9,113 bases of DNA from Candidatus Omnitrophota bacterium (GCA_018901615.1 JAHIEN010000104.1:1-9113); one strand, 5' to 3'; positions 1 to 6,503 are shown, numbered from the stretch's first letter. Notes: generated by a model not told the origin, from the letters alone. Numbers and translations are program-made.

Positions 1-1
1 A

Positions 2-484
2 GCCAAGACCATAGATGAGGCAAATAAGGTATTGGAGCGATTTTTACCGAGTTACGCTAAAAGATTCTGCGTAAAAGCCCTTTATAGCGACGATCTCCAT
101 CGAGCTATACCCAAAGGCATAGACCTCGACAGGATACTCTGTGTAAAAACAGAGAGGGCGCTCAGGAATGACTTTACCGTAGCGCATAATAAGAAGCTCT
201 ATCAGATACTTGATAACGTGAGGGCGAAAAAGGTGTCCATTGAGGAACGAATTGATGGCTCAATGATAATACGCTATAAGGACAGCGAGCTAAAGTACAA
301 AAAGATAACGAACAGGCCGAAGAAAGAAGAGCCGAAAAAGACCTATGAATTTAAATTCAAGAAGGTATGTGTGCCTCCAAAAGATCACCCTTGGAGGCAG
401 TTTAAGATTAACCCACAATATTCACATTATGAACAAAAAGAAAAAGTCGGCCAAAAAGAAAAAGAACTACTACTAACTGTATAA
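2..484 (+). CDS. ISNCY-family transposase, C-terminal part (5' end outside window)
   Basis: The frame is open from base 2 and ends at TAA 482-484; the gene begins before the window. The translation starts AKTIDEANKVLERFLPSYAK, then has a segment reading RAIPKGIDLDRILCVKTERA and RNDFTVAHNKKLYQI, and later PPKDHPWRQFKI. From memory these are characteristic of the region just after the catalytic Glu of the DDE (RNase H-fold) domain in ISNCY-group transposases, so the catalytic triad itself lies upstream and cannot be checked. The protein would bind the element ends and catalyse strand transfer. The C-terminus is very Lys-rich. About 10 bases after the stop begin iterated sites that look like the element's right end. 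Whether the element is intact is unknown. The family call is by recalled motif similarity; a related integrase-fold IS family is the alternative. Confidence 0.8.
   Translation, partial: AKTIDEANKVLERFLPSYAKRFCVKALYSDDLHRAIPKGIDLDRILCVKTERALRNDFTVAHNKKLYQILDNVRAKKVSIEERIDGSMIIRYKDSELKYKKITNRPKKEEPKKTYEFKFKKVCVPPKDHPWRQFKINPQYSHYEQKEKVGQKEKELLLTV
372..399 (+). repeat. 9-bp perfect inverted repeat inside the transposase gene
   Basis: TGCCTCCAA (372-380) and its exact complement TTGGAGGCA (391-399) flank a 10-base spacer. The segment encodes the conserved VPPKDHPWRQF part of the transposase, so the symmetry may be a by-product of coding constraint. An mRNA hairpin is possible. Confidence 0.45.
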
Positions 485-491
485 CATGAAA

Positions 492-557
492 ATAGGACAT
501 TTCTATTTTGGTAACTATAGGACATTTCTAATTTGGCTTGACACGTAGACATTTCCT
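492..557 (+). repeat. Iterated sites at the right end of the insertion element
   Basis: ATAGGACATTTCTATTTTGG (492-511) is repeated 25 bp later at 517-536 with one mismatch. A decayed third copy, TAGACATTTCC, lies at 546-556. The GACATTTC cores start at 496, 521 and 548. Iterated sites just outside a transposase stop codon are what is expected of transposase binding sites at an IS end. CTTGACAC follows at 537-544. The exact outer boundary and target duplication cannot be fixed because the left end is outside the window. Confidence 0.65.
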
Positions 558-559
558 TC

Positions 560-588
560 TTTACTCCCCGCGGTCTTTATGCTACAAT
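560..588 (+). promoter_or_regulatory. Probable sigma-70-type promoter for the EF-G-like gene
   Basis: The -10 is TACAAT (583-588), preceded by TG one base upstream (TGcTACAAT, extended -10). The -35 candidate TTTACT (560-565) lies 17 bp upstream and matches 4 of 6 consensus bases. Transcription would start near 595, about 50 bases before the TTG start at 644. It lies just outside the iterated IS-end sites, so the insertion stops close to the -35. It is the only convincing promoter I see in the window, which fits one long transcript. Confidence 0.55.
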
Positions 589-631
589 AAAAATCTGCTA
601 ATTCGGATCTTAAACCCCTATTCAACTCAAC

Positions 632-637
632 AGGAGG
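632..637 (+). promoter_or_regulatory. Shine-Dalgarno site that selects a TTG start
   Basis: AGGAGG lies 6 bases before TTG at 644. An in-frame stop (TAG 638-640) just upstream rules out a longer product, and the conserved N-terminus follows at once, so TTG is the start. Confidence 0.85.
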
Positions 638-643
638 TAGATC

Positions 644-2704
644 TTGGCCAGTCATACTATTAAAGATATAAGAAATATAGCATTAATATCGCATGCAGGG
701 GCAGGTAAGACGACTCTTGCCGAAGCTATACTTCATAACGCGGGCGTGTCCAGCCGCTTTGGCAAGGTTGAGGACGGAACAACTGTCAGCGACTATAGCG
801 ATGATGAGAAAGAGAGAAAGGTCTCTATCAATGCCAGCGTATTGAGCTTTGACTATCAAGGCAAGTATATAAATATTATAGATACGCCTGGTTACGCGGA
901 TTTTATAGGAGAGGTCATGAGCTGTCTGGTAGCTGTTGACAGCGCCATAGTCCTGGTTGATGCAATGGAAGGGGTAGAAGTAGGCACTGAAAAGGTATGG
1001 GCCATGGCGGATAAGCATAATCTGAGCCGCGTTGTCTTCATAAATAAGATGAACAAGGAAAACATAAATTTTAATAATACAGTCCAGGATATAAAGACAA
1101 GACTGGGCAACGGGTGTGTGCCTGTGACCATGCCGATAGGCAGTGGTTCGAATTTCAAGGGCGTAACTAATCTCCTGGACAAGTCCGGTATTGATAGCCT
1201 GAACGGGGCTGAAAAGGATAATGCGCTGAAGATGAGGAGCTCGCTTATAGAGGTCATTGCTGAGAAAAATGACGAGCTTCTGGAAAAATATCTTGAAGGC
1301 GCAGAGCTGACTGCGGAAGAGATCGTAGGAGGTTTTAAAAAAGGCGTTGCCTCAGGCGAGATATTTCCTGTTTTTTGCGGCGCTTCGGTCATGGATATAG
1401 GGGTAAAAGAACTTCTTGCCGAGGTTGTGGAAATTTTACCTTCGCCTGACGAGAGTCCTGCGAGGATAGTGAAAGACGAAAAGACCGGTGAGGATAAGGA
1501 ATTAAAACCTGATACCAATGCCTCATTCGCGGCATATGTATTTAAATCGATCTCTGATCCGTATGTCGGGCAATTGACCCTTTTCAGAATATTTTCAGGC
1601 GGTCTTAAATCAGATACAGGTTTTTATAACGTATCCAAGCAGGCAAAAGAGAGGATAGGTTCTCTTCTGAATCTATTCGGAAAAGACCAGAAATCAGTTC
1701 CAGAGGCTGTAGCCGGAGACATAGTGGCTGTCGCGAAATTGAAAAATACATCCACTGGCGATTCTCTGTGCGACGATAGAAATAAAGTCTTGTTCCCAGG
1801 GATCATTTTTCCTGAGCCGGCAATGTCATTTTCAGTAAAGCCTAAATCCAGACATGATGAAGACAAGATATCCACGGCCCTTCATAAGCTTATGGCCGAA
1901 GATAAGACATTTATAGCCAGCAGGGACGATCAGACCAAAGAGCTTATAGTTTCTGGCATGGGTGATCTGCACCTGGATATAATGATCAACAGGTTGAAGA
2001 AGAGATTCAATGTCGAGGTCGACATAGGCACGCCAAAGGTGGCGTACAAGGAGACTATAAAAAAATCAGCAAAGGTCCAGAATAAATACAAGCGCCAGAC
2101 AGGTGGGCATGGTCAATATGGTGATGTTTGGATAGAGATCGAGCCCCTGGAAAGAGGAAAGGGGTTTGAGTTTGTCGATAAAATTGTCGGCGGGGCGATC
2201 CCGAAAAATTACATACCGGCCGTGGAAAAAGGCGTTCTTGAGGCCATGTCCAGGGGCGTGATATCAGGGAATCCCCTCGTGGATATGAGGGTTACGCTGT
2301 ATGACGGCTCATATCATGATGTTGATTCTTCTGATATGGCGTTTAAGATAGCCGGGTCAGGCGCCCTTAAAAAGGCCGCTCAGGACGCGAACGTTGTGCT
2401 GTTAGAGCCGATTATGGACGTGGATATTATTGTGCCTGACGAATTTATGGGAGATATCACTGGAAACTTAAGCTCAAGGCGAGGCAAGATAACAGGCATG
2501 GATGTGCAGGGCAAGAGCCAGGTAATAAAGGCAAAGGCGCCGCTATCAGAGATGTTTAAATACGCGTCTGAGCTTAAATCAATGACAGGCGGGAGAGGAT
2601 CTTATTCAATGAGATTTTCTCATTACGAGGAGGTGCCCGCAAAGATAGCCCAGACTATTACTGCAAAATACGAAGCACAGAGGAAAGAGGAGCAGGAGAA
2701 ATAA
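644..2704 (+). CDS. fusA: Elongation factor G-like translational GTPase
   Basis: This is a full-length EF-G-type GTPase of 686 residues. Canonical EF-G drives tRNA-mRNA translocation on the ribosome with GTP hydrolysis. Order: G domain (about 1-275) with P-loop SHAGAGKTT (16-24), switch I around SDYSDDEKERKVSI (49-62), G3 DTPGY (80-84), G4 NKMN (134-137) and CGASVMDIGV (245-254); domain II (about 290-375); domain III (about 390-460) with SGMGDLHLDIM; domain IV (about 465-590) with TGGHGQYGDVWIEIEP and SYHDVDSSDMAFKIAGSGA; domain V with GDITGNLSSRRGKI and SMTGGRGSYSM. The SHAGAGKTT and DTPGY variants mark the EF-G-like subgroup, where Tyr sits at the position of the usual catalytic His, so it may be a specialised paralogue rather than the only EF-G. 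G4 is NKMN instead of NKxD, which is odd. The symbol fusA is used loosely. The next gene is yebC, 122 bases on. Confidence 0.93.
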   Translation: MASHTIKDIRNIALISHAGAGKTTLAEAILHNAGVSSRFGKVEDGTTVSDYSDDEKERKVSINASVLSFDYQGKYINIIDTPGYADFIGEVMSCLVAVDSAIVLVDAMEGVEVGTEKVWAMADKHNLSRVVFINKMNKENINFNNTVQDIKTRLGNGCVPVTMPIGSGSNFKGVTNLLDKSGIDSLNGAEKDNALKMRSSLIEVIAEKNDELLEKYLEGAELTAEEIVGGFKKGVASGEIFPVFCGASVMDIGVKELLAEVVEILPSPDESPARIVKDEKTGEDKELKPDTNASFAAYVFKSISDPYVGQLTLFRIFSGGLKSDTGFYNVSKQAKERIGSLLNLFGKDQKSVPEAVAGDIVAVAKLKNTSTGDSLCDDRNKVLFPGIIFPEPAMSFSVKPKSRHDEDKISTALHKLMAEDKTFIASRDDQTKELIVSGMGDLHLDIMINRLKKRFNVEVDIGTPKVAYKETIKKSAKVQNKYKRQTGGHGQYGDVWIEIEPLERGKGFEFVDKIVGGAIPKNYIPAVEKGVLEAMSRGVISGNPLVDMRVTLYDGSYHDVDSSDMAFKIAGSGALKKAAQDANVVLLEPIMDVDIIVPDEFMGDITGNLSSRRGKITGMDVQGKSQVIKAKAPLSEMFKYASELKSMTGGRGSYSMRFSHYEEVPAKIAQTITAKYEAQRKEEQEK

Positions 2705-2714
2705 GAAAGGGACT

Positions 2715-2804
2715 AGTAACCTGTAACCCGTAACCAGGAATAAGAAATTAAGAGCCAGTAGAGTCTGAAAATTCCTAGTTACTGGTTACGAGTTACTGGT
2801 TGCT
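2715..2804 (+). repeat. Heptamer arrays in inverted orientation (hairpin) between the EF-G-like gene and yebC
   Basis: The left arm has three tandem heptamers GTAACC(T/C/A) at 2716-2722, 2723-2729 and 2730-2736. The right arm has four inverse heptamers: AGTTACT (2777), GGTTACG (2784), AGTTACT (2791), GGTTGCT (2798). Bases 2715-2735 match the complement of 2784-2804 at 18 of 21 positions, and AGGAAT (2736-2741) pairs with ATTCCT (2771-2776), leaving one heptamer (2777-2783) bulged and a 29-base loop. No U-tract follows, so it is not a standard terminator. The yebC Shine-Dalgarno lies just after it. Confidence 0.8.
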
Positions 2805-2826
2805 GAGCTCTTATAAGGAGGAATCA

Positions 2827-3564
2827 ATGTCTGGTCACTCAAAATGGGCAAGTATCAAACATAAGAAGGCGGCTACTGACGCGAAACGCGGCAAATTGTT
2901 TACAAAGCTGATAAAAGAGATTACTGTTGCCGCGCGTCGTGGCGGAGGAGATATAGACAAGAACCCTAGCTTAAGGACAGCCATTGACAGGGCCAAACAG
3001 GCGAATATGCCCGCTGACAACATAGATCGAGCTGTTAAAAAAGGGACAGGTGAGCTGGAGGGCGTTAACTATGAAGAATTTACCATGGAAGGTTATGGCC
3101 CGGGCGGCGTAGCCATAATGGTCGAACTCCTGACTGACAACAGGAACCGCACCACAGCTGACATAAGGAATATTTTTTCCAAGAAAAACGGCAGCTTGGC
3201 TGGAGCTGGTTCAGTGAGCTGGATGTTTGAGAAAAAAGGTTATCTTGAGGTGGAGAAATCATCCGCGCCAGAAGACAAGGTAATGTCTGTAGTGCTTGAC
3301 GCAGGGGCGCAAGATATGGAGACAGGAGATGATAGCTACTCCATAACCACAGACCCTAGGGATTTTGAAGCAGTAAAAAAGGCCCTAGAAGACAATAATA
3401 TCAAGACCGCCAGCGCGGAAATTACCATGATCCCGAAAAACACGATACAGCTCAAAGGCGATGACGCCAAACAGATACTTGGTATCATGGAGGCGCTTGA
3501 AGATCATGACGATTCGCAAAACGTATATGCGAATTTCGATATACCAGACGACATAGTAGAATAA
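2827..3564 (+). CDS. yebC: YebC/TACO1-family translation factor
   Basis: The protein has 245 residues, the usual family length, and opens with the hallmark MSGHSKWASIKHKKAATDAK. The start is set by AAGGAGG (2815-2821), 5 bases before ATG 2827; reading from TTG 2800 would add nine residues not found in the family. Further family segments are the basic N-terminal helix region, NPSLRTAIDRAKQANMP, YEEFTMEGYGPGGVAIMVE, TDNRNRTTADIRNIFSKKNG and SVSWMFEKKGYL, covering the three-domain fold, with an acidic C-terminus. The family was long annotated as transcriptional regulators (PmpR type). More recent work on YebC and mitochondrial TACO1 supports a ribosome-associated role easing translation through difficult stretches such as prolines. 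The link with ruvC, which starts 2 bases after the yebC stop, is conserved in many bacteria. Confidence 0.96.
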   Translation: MSGHSKWASIKHKKAATDAKRGKLFTKLIKEITVAARRGGGDIDKNPSLRTAIDRAKQANMPADNIDRAVKKGTGELEGVNYEEFTMEGYGPGGVAIMVELLTDNRNRTTADIRNIFSKKNGSLAGAGSVSWMFEKKGYLEVEKSSAPEDKVMSVVLDAGAQDMETGDDSYSITTDPRDFEAVKKALEDNNIKTASAEITMIPKNTIQLKGDDAKQILGIMEALEDHDDSQNVYANFDIPDDIVE

Positions 3565-3566
3565 CC

Positions 3567-4049
3567 ATGCGAATTCTCGGCATTGATCCTGGGCTGGCGA
3601 TTACTGGCTACGGATTGATTGAATCATCTGACAGAGACCTGAAGGTAATAGAGGCTGGTGTTATACGCTCTGATGTCAAAGACAAGATAGAAAAGCGTCT
3701 TTTAGCTATTTACAGAAAGGTTACAGATTTAGTAAAAGACACAGCTCCGCAAGTGGCAGTGCTGGAAGATCTTTATTCCCACTATAAGCATCCCAGGACT
3801 TCCATATTGATGGGGCATGCGCGCGGGGTTATATGTCTCGCGGTCAAAGAACAGGGAGTTCAGCTGGTAAGTTATCCGAGTACCAGAGTAAAAAAGGCTG
3901 TTACTGGAAGAGGGCACGCGTCAAAACAGCAGATTCAGCGCACGGTGGCGAATGTTTTAAGGCTCAGCGTGCTTCCGGAGCCGGTAGATATCACTGATGC
4001 CTTGGCGCTAGCCATGACCCACGCAAACGTTTGTTTACGTAAGTTATAA
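3567..4049 (+). CDS. ruvC: Crossover junction endodeoxyribonuclease RuvC
   Basis: RuvC is the Holliday-junction resolvase: a dimer with an RNase H fold that cuts two opposing strands of a four-way junction bound by RuvAB. At 160 residues it has typical length. The catalytic acids are in place: Asp7 in GIDPG, Glu67 in AVLEDLY, and Asp141 and Asp144 in PVDITDALALA, with the following His152 (MTHAN). The YSHYKHPRTSILMGHARGVI segment and GRGHASKQQIQ are also typical. The start ATG 3567 lies two bases after the yebC stop, and no clear Shine-Dalgarno precedes it, so translation probably depends on coupling to yebC. ruvA follows after 21 bases. No sign of damage. Confidence 0.96.
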   Translation: MRILGIDPGLAITGYGLIESSDRDLKVIEAGVIRSDVKDKIEKRLLAIYRKVTDLVKDTAPQVAVLEDLYSHYKHPRTSILMGHARGVICLAVKEQGVQLVSYPSTRVKKAVTGRGHASKQQIQRTVANVLRLSVLPEPVDITDALALAMTHANVCLRKL

Positions 4050-4070
4050 CTAAATGAGCTGAAGGCTTTT

Positions 4071-4700
4071 ATGATTTGTCGTATCTCTGGAAAATTAATA
4101 GACAGGCGCGAAGATTCGGTTATCCTGGATGTAAAAGGGATCTGTTATGAGGTCCTGATCCCGGGAGCTGTTATAAATTGCCTGGATAGCCATGTCAATG
4201 AAGACGGTACGATATCATTGATCACTTACCATTACCTCCAGGTCGAGCCCTCCAGAGGATTTCCGTTTCTGATAGGTTTTCTGAATGAGATAGAAAAAGA
4301 ATTCTTTGAAAAATTTATAACTGTTTCAGGCATAGGCCCAAAGGCTGCTGTAAGGGCATTAAAGATGCCTATTTCCACCATTGCCAGGGCAATAGATACA
4401 GGGGACATCTCTTTTTTGAAATCATTGCCCGGCATAGGCACGCAGAGGGCAAAAGAAATCGTGGCGAAATTACAGGGCAAGGTTGGTAAGTTTGGCCTTA
4501 TCCAGGACAGCGCAGGCGTGGCTCCGATTCAAAAAGATAAGGAGAATATCCGGGAACAGGCAATGGATGTGCTTTTACAACTCCAGTATAAAAAATTTGA
4601 GGCCATGAACATGATAGACGCGGCCTTTAGCCGAAACCCGGACATAAAGACAGCAGAAGATTTGCTGAACGAGGTATATAAACAGAAAACAAAGAAATAA
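4071..4700 (+). CDS. ruvA: Holliday junction branch migration protein RuvA
   Basis: RuvA is the junction-binding subunit that holds the four-way junction open and square and recruits the RuvB motors. It has 209 residues. The OB-fold domain I covers about 1-65 (MICRISGKLIDR, VKGICYEVLIPG). Domain II (about 70-140) has two helix-hairpin-helix motifs, VSGIGPKAA and LPGIGTQRAKEIV. A linker leads to domain III (about 155-205), which binds RuvB. The acidic pin region reads LQVEPSRGFPFLIGF, so one of the two pin acids of E. coli RuvA (Glu55, Asp56) appears replaced: Glu59 is present and Pro60 follows. GAAGG (4061-4065) lies 5 bases before ATG and serves as ribosome-binding site. The stop codon TAA overlaps the AAGGAGG element that belongs to ruvB. 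Confidence 0.95.
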   Translation: MICRISGKLIDRREDSVILDVKGICYEVLIPGAVINCLDSHVNEDGTISLITYHYLQVEPSRGFPFLIGFLNEIEKEFFEKFITVSGIGPKAAVRALKMPISTIARAIDTGDISFLKSLPGIGTQRAKEIVAKLQGKVGKFGLIQDSAGVAPIQKDKENIREQAMDVLLQLQYKKFEAMNMIDAAFSRNPDIKTAEDLLNEVYKQKTKK

Positions 4701-4705
4701 GGAGG
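4699..4705 (+). promoter_or_regulatory. Strong Shine-Dalgarno for ruvB, displaced from its start
   Basis: AAGGAGG overlaps the ruvA stop and is the only good ribosome-binding site before ruvB. It is 57 bases before ATG 4763 and 84 before GTG 4790. The octamer hairpin 4706-4781 starts at the very next base. Confidence 0.7.
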
Positions 4706-4781
4706 GCACAAGTGCACAAGTGCACAAGTGCACAAGTTTAAAAGCTTTTTACTTGTGTACTTATGGCTTATGCGCTTATGC
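4706..4781 (+). repeat. Octamer arrays in inverted orientation (hairpin) in the ruvA-ruvB gap
   Basis: Four exact tandem copies of GCACAAGT fill 4706-4737. After the palindrome AAAAGCTTTT (4740-4749) come inverse, degenerate copies: ACTTGTGT (4751), ACTTATGG (4759), CTTATGC (4767) and GCTTATGC (4774-4781). Pairing copy by copy gives 7 of 8, 6 of 8, 6 of 7 and 7 of 8 pairs, counting G-U, or a stem of about 31 positions. Three right-arm units share a G-to-A change that creates ATG triplets at 4763, 4770 and 4778. The array overlaps the longest ruvB reading frame. Confidence 0.85.
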
Positions 4782-5833
4782 ACAGCATAGTGACCAAGAA
4801 GGATATTAGAGACGATCGCGAAAGATTAATAACAGGCAAGCAGGCAGAGGAGGAAGTTGTATTTAATATATCTCTTCGTCCGGATAAAATGCAGAGTTTT
4901 GTCGGGCAGAAGCATACCATAGAAAACCTCAAGATAGCTATTCAGGCGGCGAAGCAAAGAAAAGAGAGTCTTGATCATGTCCTTCTTTCAGGCCCGCCTG
5001 GCCTGGGCAAGACGACCCTCGCCCATATAATAGCCCATGAGATGAATGCAAAGATCACAGCCACATCCGGTCCTGCCATAGAGCGGGCCGGTGACCTTAT
5101 AGGTATTCTTACAAACCTAGGTGATGGCGATATACTTTTTATCGATGAGATCCACCGGCTTTCTAAGGTAGTGGAAGAATTTATCTATCCAGCGATGGAA
5201 AATTACCAGATAGATTTCCTGATAGATAAAGGCCCTTACGCAAAGACTATAAAATTTAACCTTAAAAGATTTACGCTGATCGGCGCTACTACCCGCGCAG
5301 GGCTCTTGAGCGCGCCTTTACGGGGCAGGTTTGGCATATTTTATCACCTTGATTTTTATGAGACAGAAGACCTTATTAAGATAATCGAGCGTTCTGCAAA
5401 ACTTCTAAGCGTCTCCTTGGATAGAGAGGCTGCCCATGAGATCGCAAGGCGTTCGCGCGGGACGCCAAGAGTGGCCAATAGGCTTTTGCGCAGGATAAGA
5501 GATTATACAGAAGTAAAAGGCGAAAGCAAAATCGACAAGACAAGTGCTATAGAGGCCCTTAAATCACACCGCATAGATTCAGCAGGGCTTGATGAGATTG
5601 ACCGGAAGATTTTGAAGACGTTGATAGATTTTTATGACGGAGGTCCAGCTGGCATAGAATCTCTAGCCGCTACATTGAACGAAGAGAGTGATACAATAGT
5701 AGATGTAGTGGAACCGTTTTTATTGAAGATAGGCTTTCTCAAGCGCACGCCAAGAGGAAGAGAAGTTACGAAATTAGCGTATGAACATCTGGGAATAGAA
5801 TATAAAAAAGAAAATCAGAAAGAATTATTTTAA
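4763..5833 (+). CDS. ruvB: Holliday junction branch migration ATPase RuvB
   Basis: RuvB is the hexameric AAA+ motor that pulls DNA through the RuvA-bound junction. Numbered from ATG 4763 (356 residues): Walker A GPPGLGKTT (77-85), Walker B LFIDEIH (125-131), sensor 1 GATTRAG (174-180), arginine-finger region LRGRFG (186-191), sensor 2 RGTPRVANRLLRR, and a C-terminal winged helix (GPAGIESLAATLNEESDTI, FLKRTPRGREVT, AYEHLG). The 5' end is uncertain. I list the outermost ATG, but ATG 4778 and GTG 4790 are in frame, and the first ten residues (MAYALMHSIV) are encoded mostly by the right arm of the octamer repeat. Conserved RuvB sequence begins only near ERLITGK. None of the three starts has a nearby Shine-Dalgarno. 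GTG 4790 (347 residues) fits best if the hairpin folds. Confidence 0.94.
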   Translation: MAYALMHSIVTKKDIRDDRERLITGKQAEEEVVFNISLRPDKMQSFVGQKHTIENLKIAIQAAKQRKESLDHVLLSGPPGLGKTTLAHIIAHEMNAKITATSGPAIERAGDLIGILTNLGDGDILFIDEIHRLSKVVEEFIYPAMENYQIDFLIDKGPYAKTIKFNLKRFTLIGATTRAGLLSAPLRGRFGIFYHLDFYETEDLIKIIERSAKLLSVSLDREAAHEIARRSRGTPRVANRLLRRIRDYTEVKGESKIDKTSAIEALKSHRIDSAGLDEIDRKILKTLIDFYDGGPAGIESLAATLNEESDTIVDVVEPFLLKIGFLKRTPRGREVTKLAYEHLGIEYKKENQKELF

Positions 5834-5946
5834 GAGGTTAACTGAGGTTATCTGAGGTTGTCAGACGTTATTTAAGGTTGTCTGAGGTTGCTTTTGCCTC
5901 TGCAACTTCAGACAACATCCGACAACTTCAGATAACCTCAGACAAC
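5834..5946 (+). repeat. Decamer arrays in inverted orientation (long hairpin) between ruvB and queH
   Basis: Six tandem decamers with consensus GAGGTTRTCT run from 5834 to 5893: GAGGTTAACT, GAGGTTATCT, GAGGTTGTCA, GACGTTATTT, AAGGTTGTCT, GAGGTTGCTT. After a short spacer, five inverse units with consensus GAYAACYTCA run from 5901. Aligning 5847-5891 with the complement of 5902-5946 gives about 35 of 45 matches, with the central unit poorest, and a loop near 10 bases. Only a short ATTTT follows, so terminator function is doubtful. The whole ruvB-queH gap is this structure. Confidence 0.85.
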
Positions 5947-5953
5947 ATTTTCT

Positions 5954-6490
5954 ATGAGATTATTATTACACATCTGCTGCGGGCCGTGCGCCCTTTATCC
6001 GATTAAAGAATTAACTAACAATGAGTTTGAAGAAGTTGTAGGTTATTATTATAACCCTAATATACATCCGCCCAGCGAATACAAGAAGCGCAGAAACGCG
6101 TTACATGACGCGGAAAAAAAACTGGGATTCAATGTGATATATCCCAGCTACAATATGGAGGAATATTTCAGAAAGGTTGCTCTAAAAGAAGGTTCGCCAG
6201 AAAGGTGCAGGCTGTGCTGGGAATTGCGGCTAAGAGAGACTGCCCGCTTTGCGAAGGAAAACAAGTTCAATGCCTTCACTACCACGCTTTTAATAAGCCC
6301 GTATCAGGACCACGCGGTTATTAAAGAATTGGCAGAGAATATAGCTAAAGATGAAGATATGGAGTTTTATTACATGGATTTCCGAAAAGGCTTCAGGGCA
6401 TCTCAGGAAGACGCGAAAAAATCCGATATGTACAGGCAGAAATATTGCGGGTGCGTGTTTTCTGAGCTTGAACGCGTGAAGATAAAATAA
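5954..6490 (+). CDS. queH: Epoxyqueuosine reductase QueH
   Basis: QueH (formerly DUF208) reduces epoxyqueuosine in tRNA to queuosine, the last step of the pathway, and is unrelated to the cobalamin-dependent QueG. The 178 residues show the diagnostic cysteines: HICCGPC (Cys8, Cys9, Cys12), SPERCRLCWELRL (Cys85, Cys88) and QKYCGCVFSE (Cys165, Cys167), the type of set known to carry the iron-sulphur and iron centres. YYNPNIHPPSEYKKR and FTTTLLISPYQDH are further family segments. The start ATG 5954 is right because MRLLLHICC is the normal family N-terminus. No Shine-Dalgarno lies in the bases just before it; the nearest candidates (AAGAGG 5832-5837, GAGG 5844-5847) are across the decamer hairpin. 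queA and tgt downstream supply the two preceding steps. Confidence 0.94.
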   Translation: MRLLLHICCGPCALYPIKELTNNEFEEVVGYYYNPNIHPPSEYKKRRNALHDAEKKLGFNVIYPSYNMEEYFRKVALKEGSPERCRLCWELRLRETARFAKENKFNAFTTTLLISPYQDHAVIKELAENIAKDEDMEFYYMDFRKGFRASQEDAKKSDMYRQKYCGCVFSELERVKIK

Positions 6491-6503
6491 GCGCGGAAGA
6501 TAT

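Noticed and set aside
538..543. TTGACA at the IS end as an outward -35 making a hybrid promoter
   Set aside because: No -10-like hexamer lies 16-18 bp downstream; the good -10 at 583-588 is 39 bp away.
892..1518. Long open frame of 208 codons on the minus strand inside the EF-G-like gene
   Set aside because: It is fully antisense to a strongly conserved gene, is Ser/Thr-rich as expected of a shadow frame, and has no recognisable domain or ribosome-binding site.
2800..2826. Possible TTG start nine codons upstream for yebC
   Set aside because: The extension would be read from the repeat arm and the Shine-Dalgarno itself; AAGGAGG and the conserved MSGHSKWA fix the start at 2827.
5834..5953. 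Decamer hairpin as a rho-independent terminator after ruvB, or the arrays as a CRISPR
   Set aside because: The stem is imperfect and AT-balanced, and only four T follow. The units are 7-10 bases, head-to-tail without spacers, so they are not CRISPR repeats.
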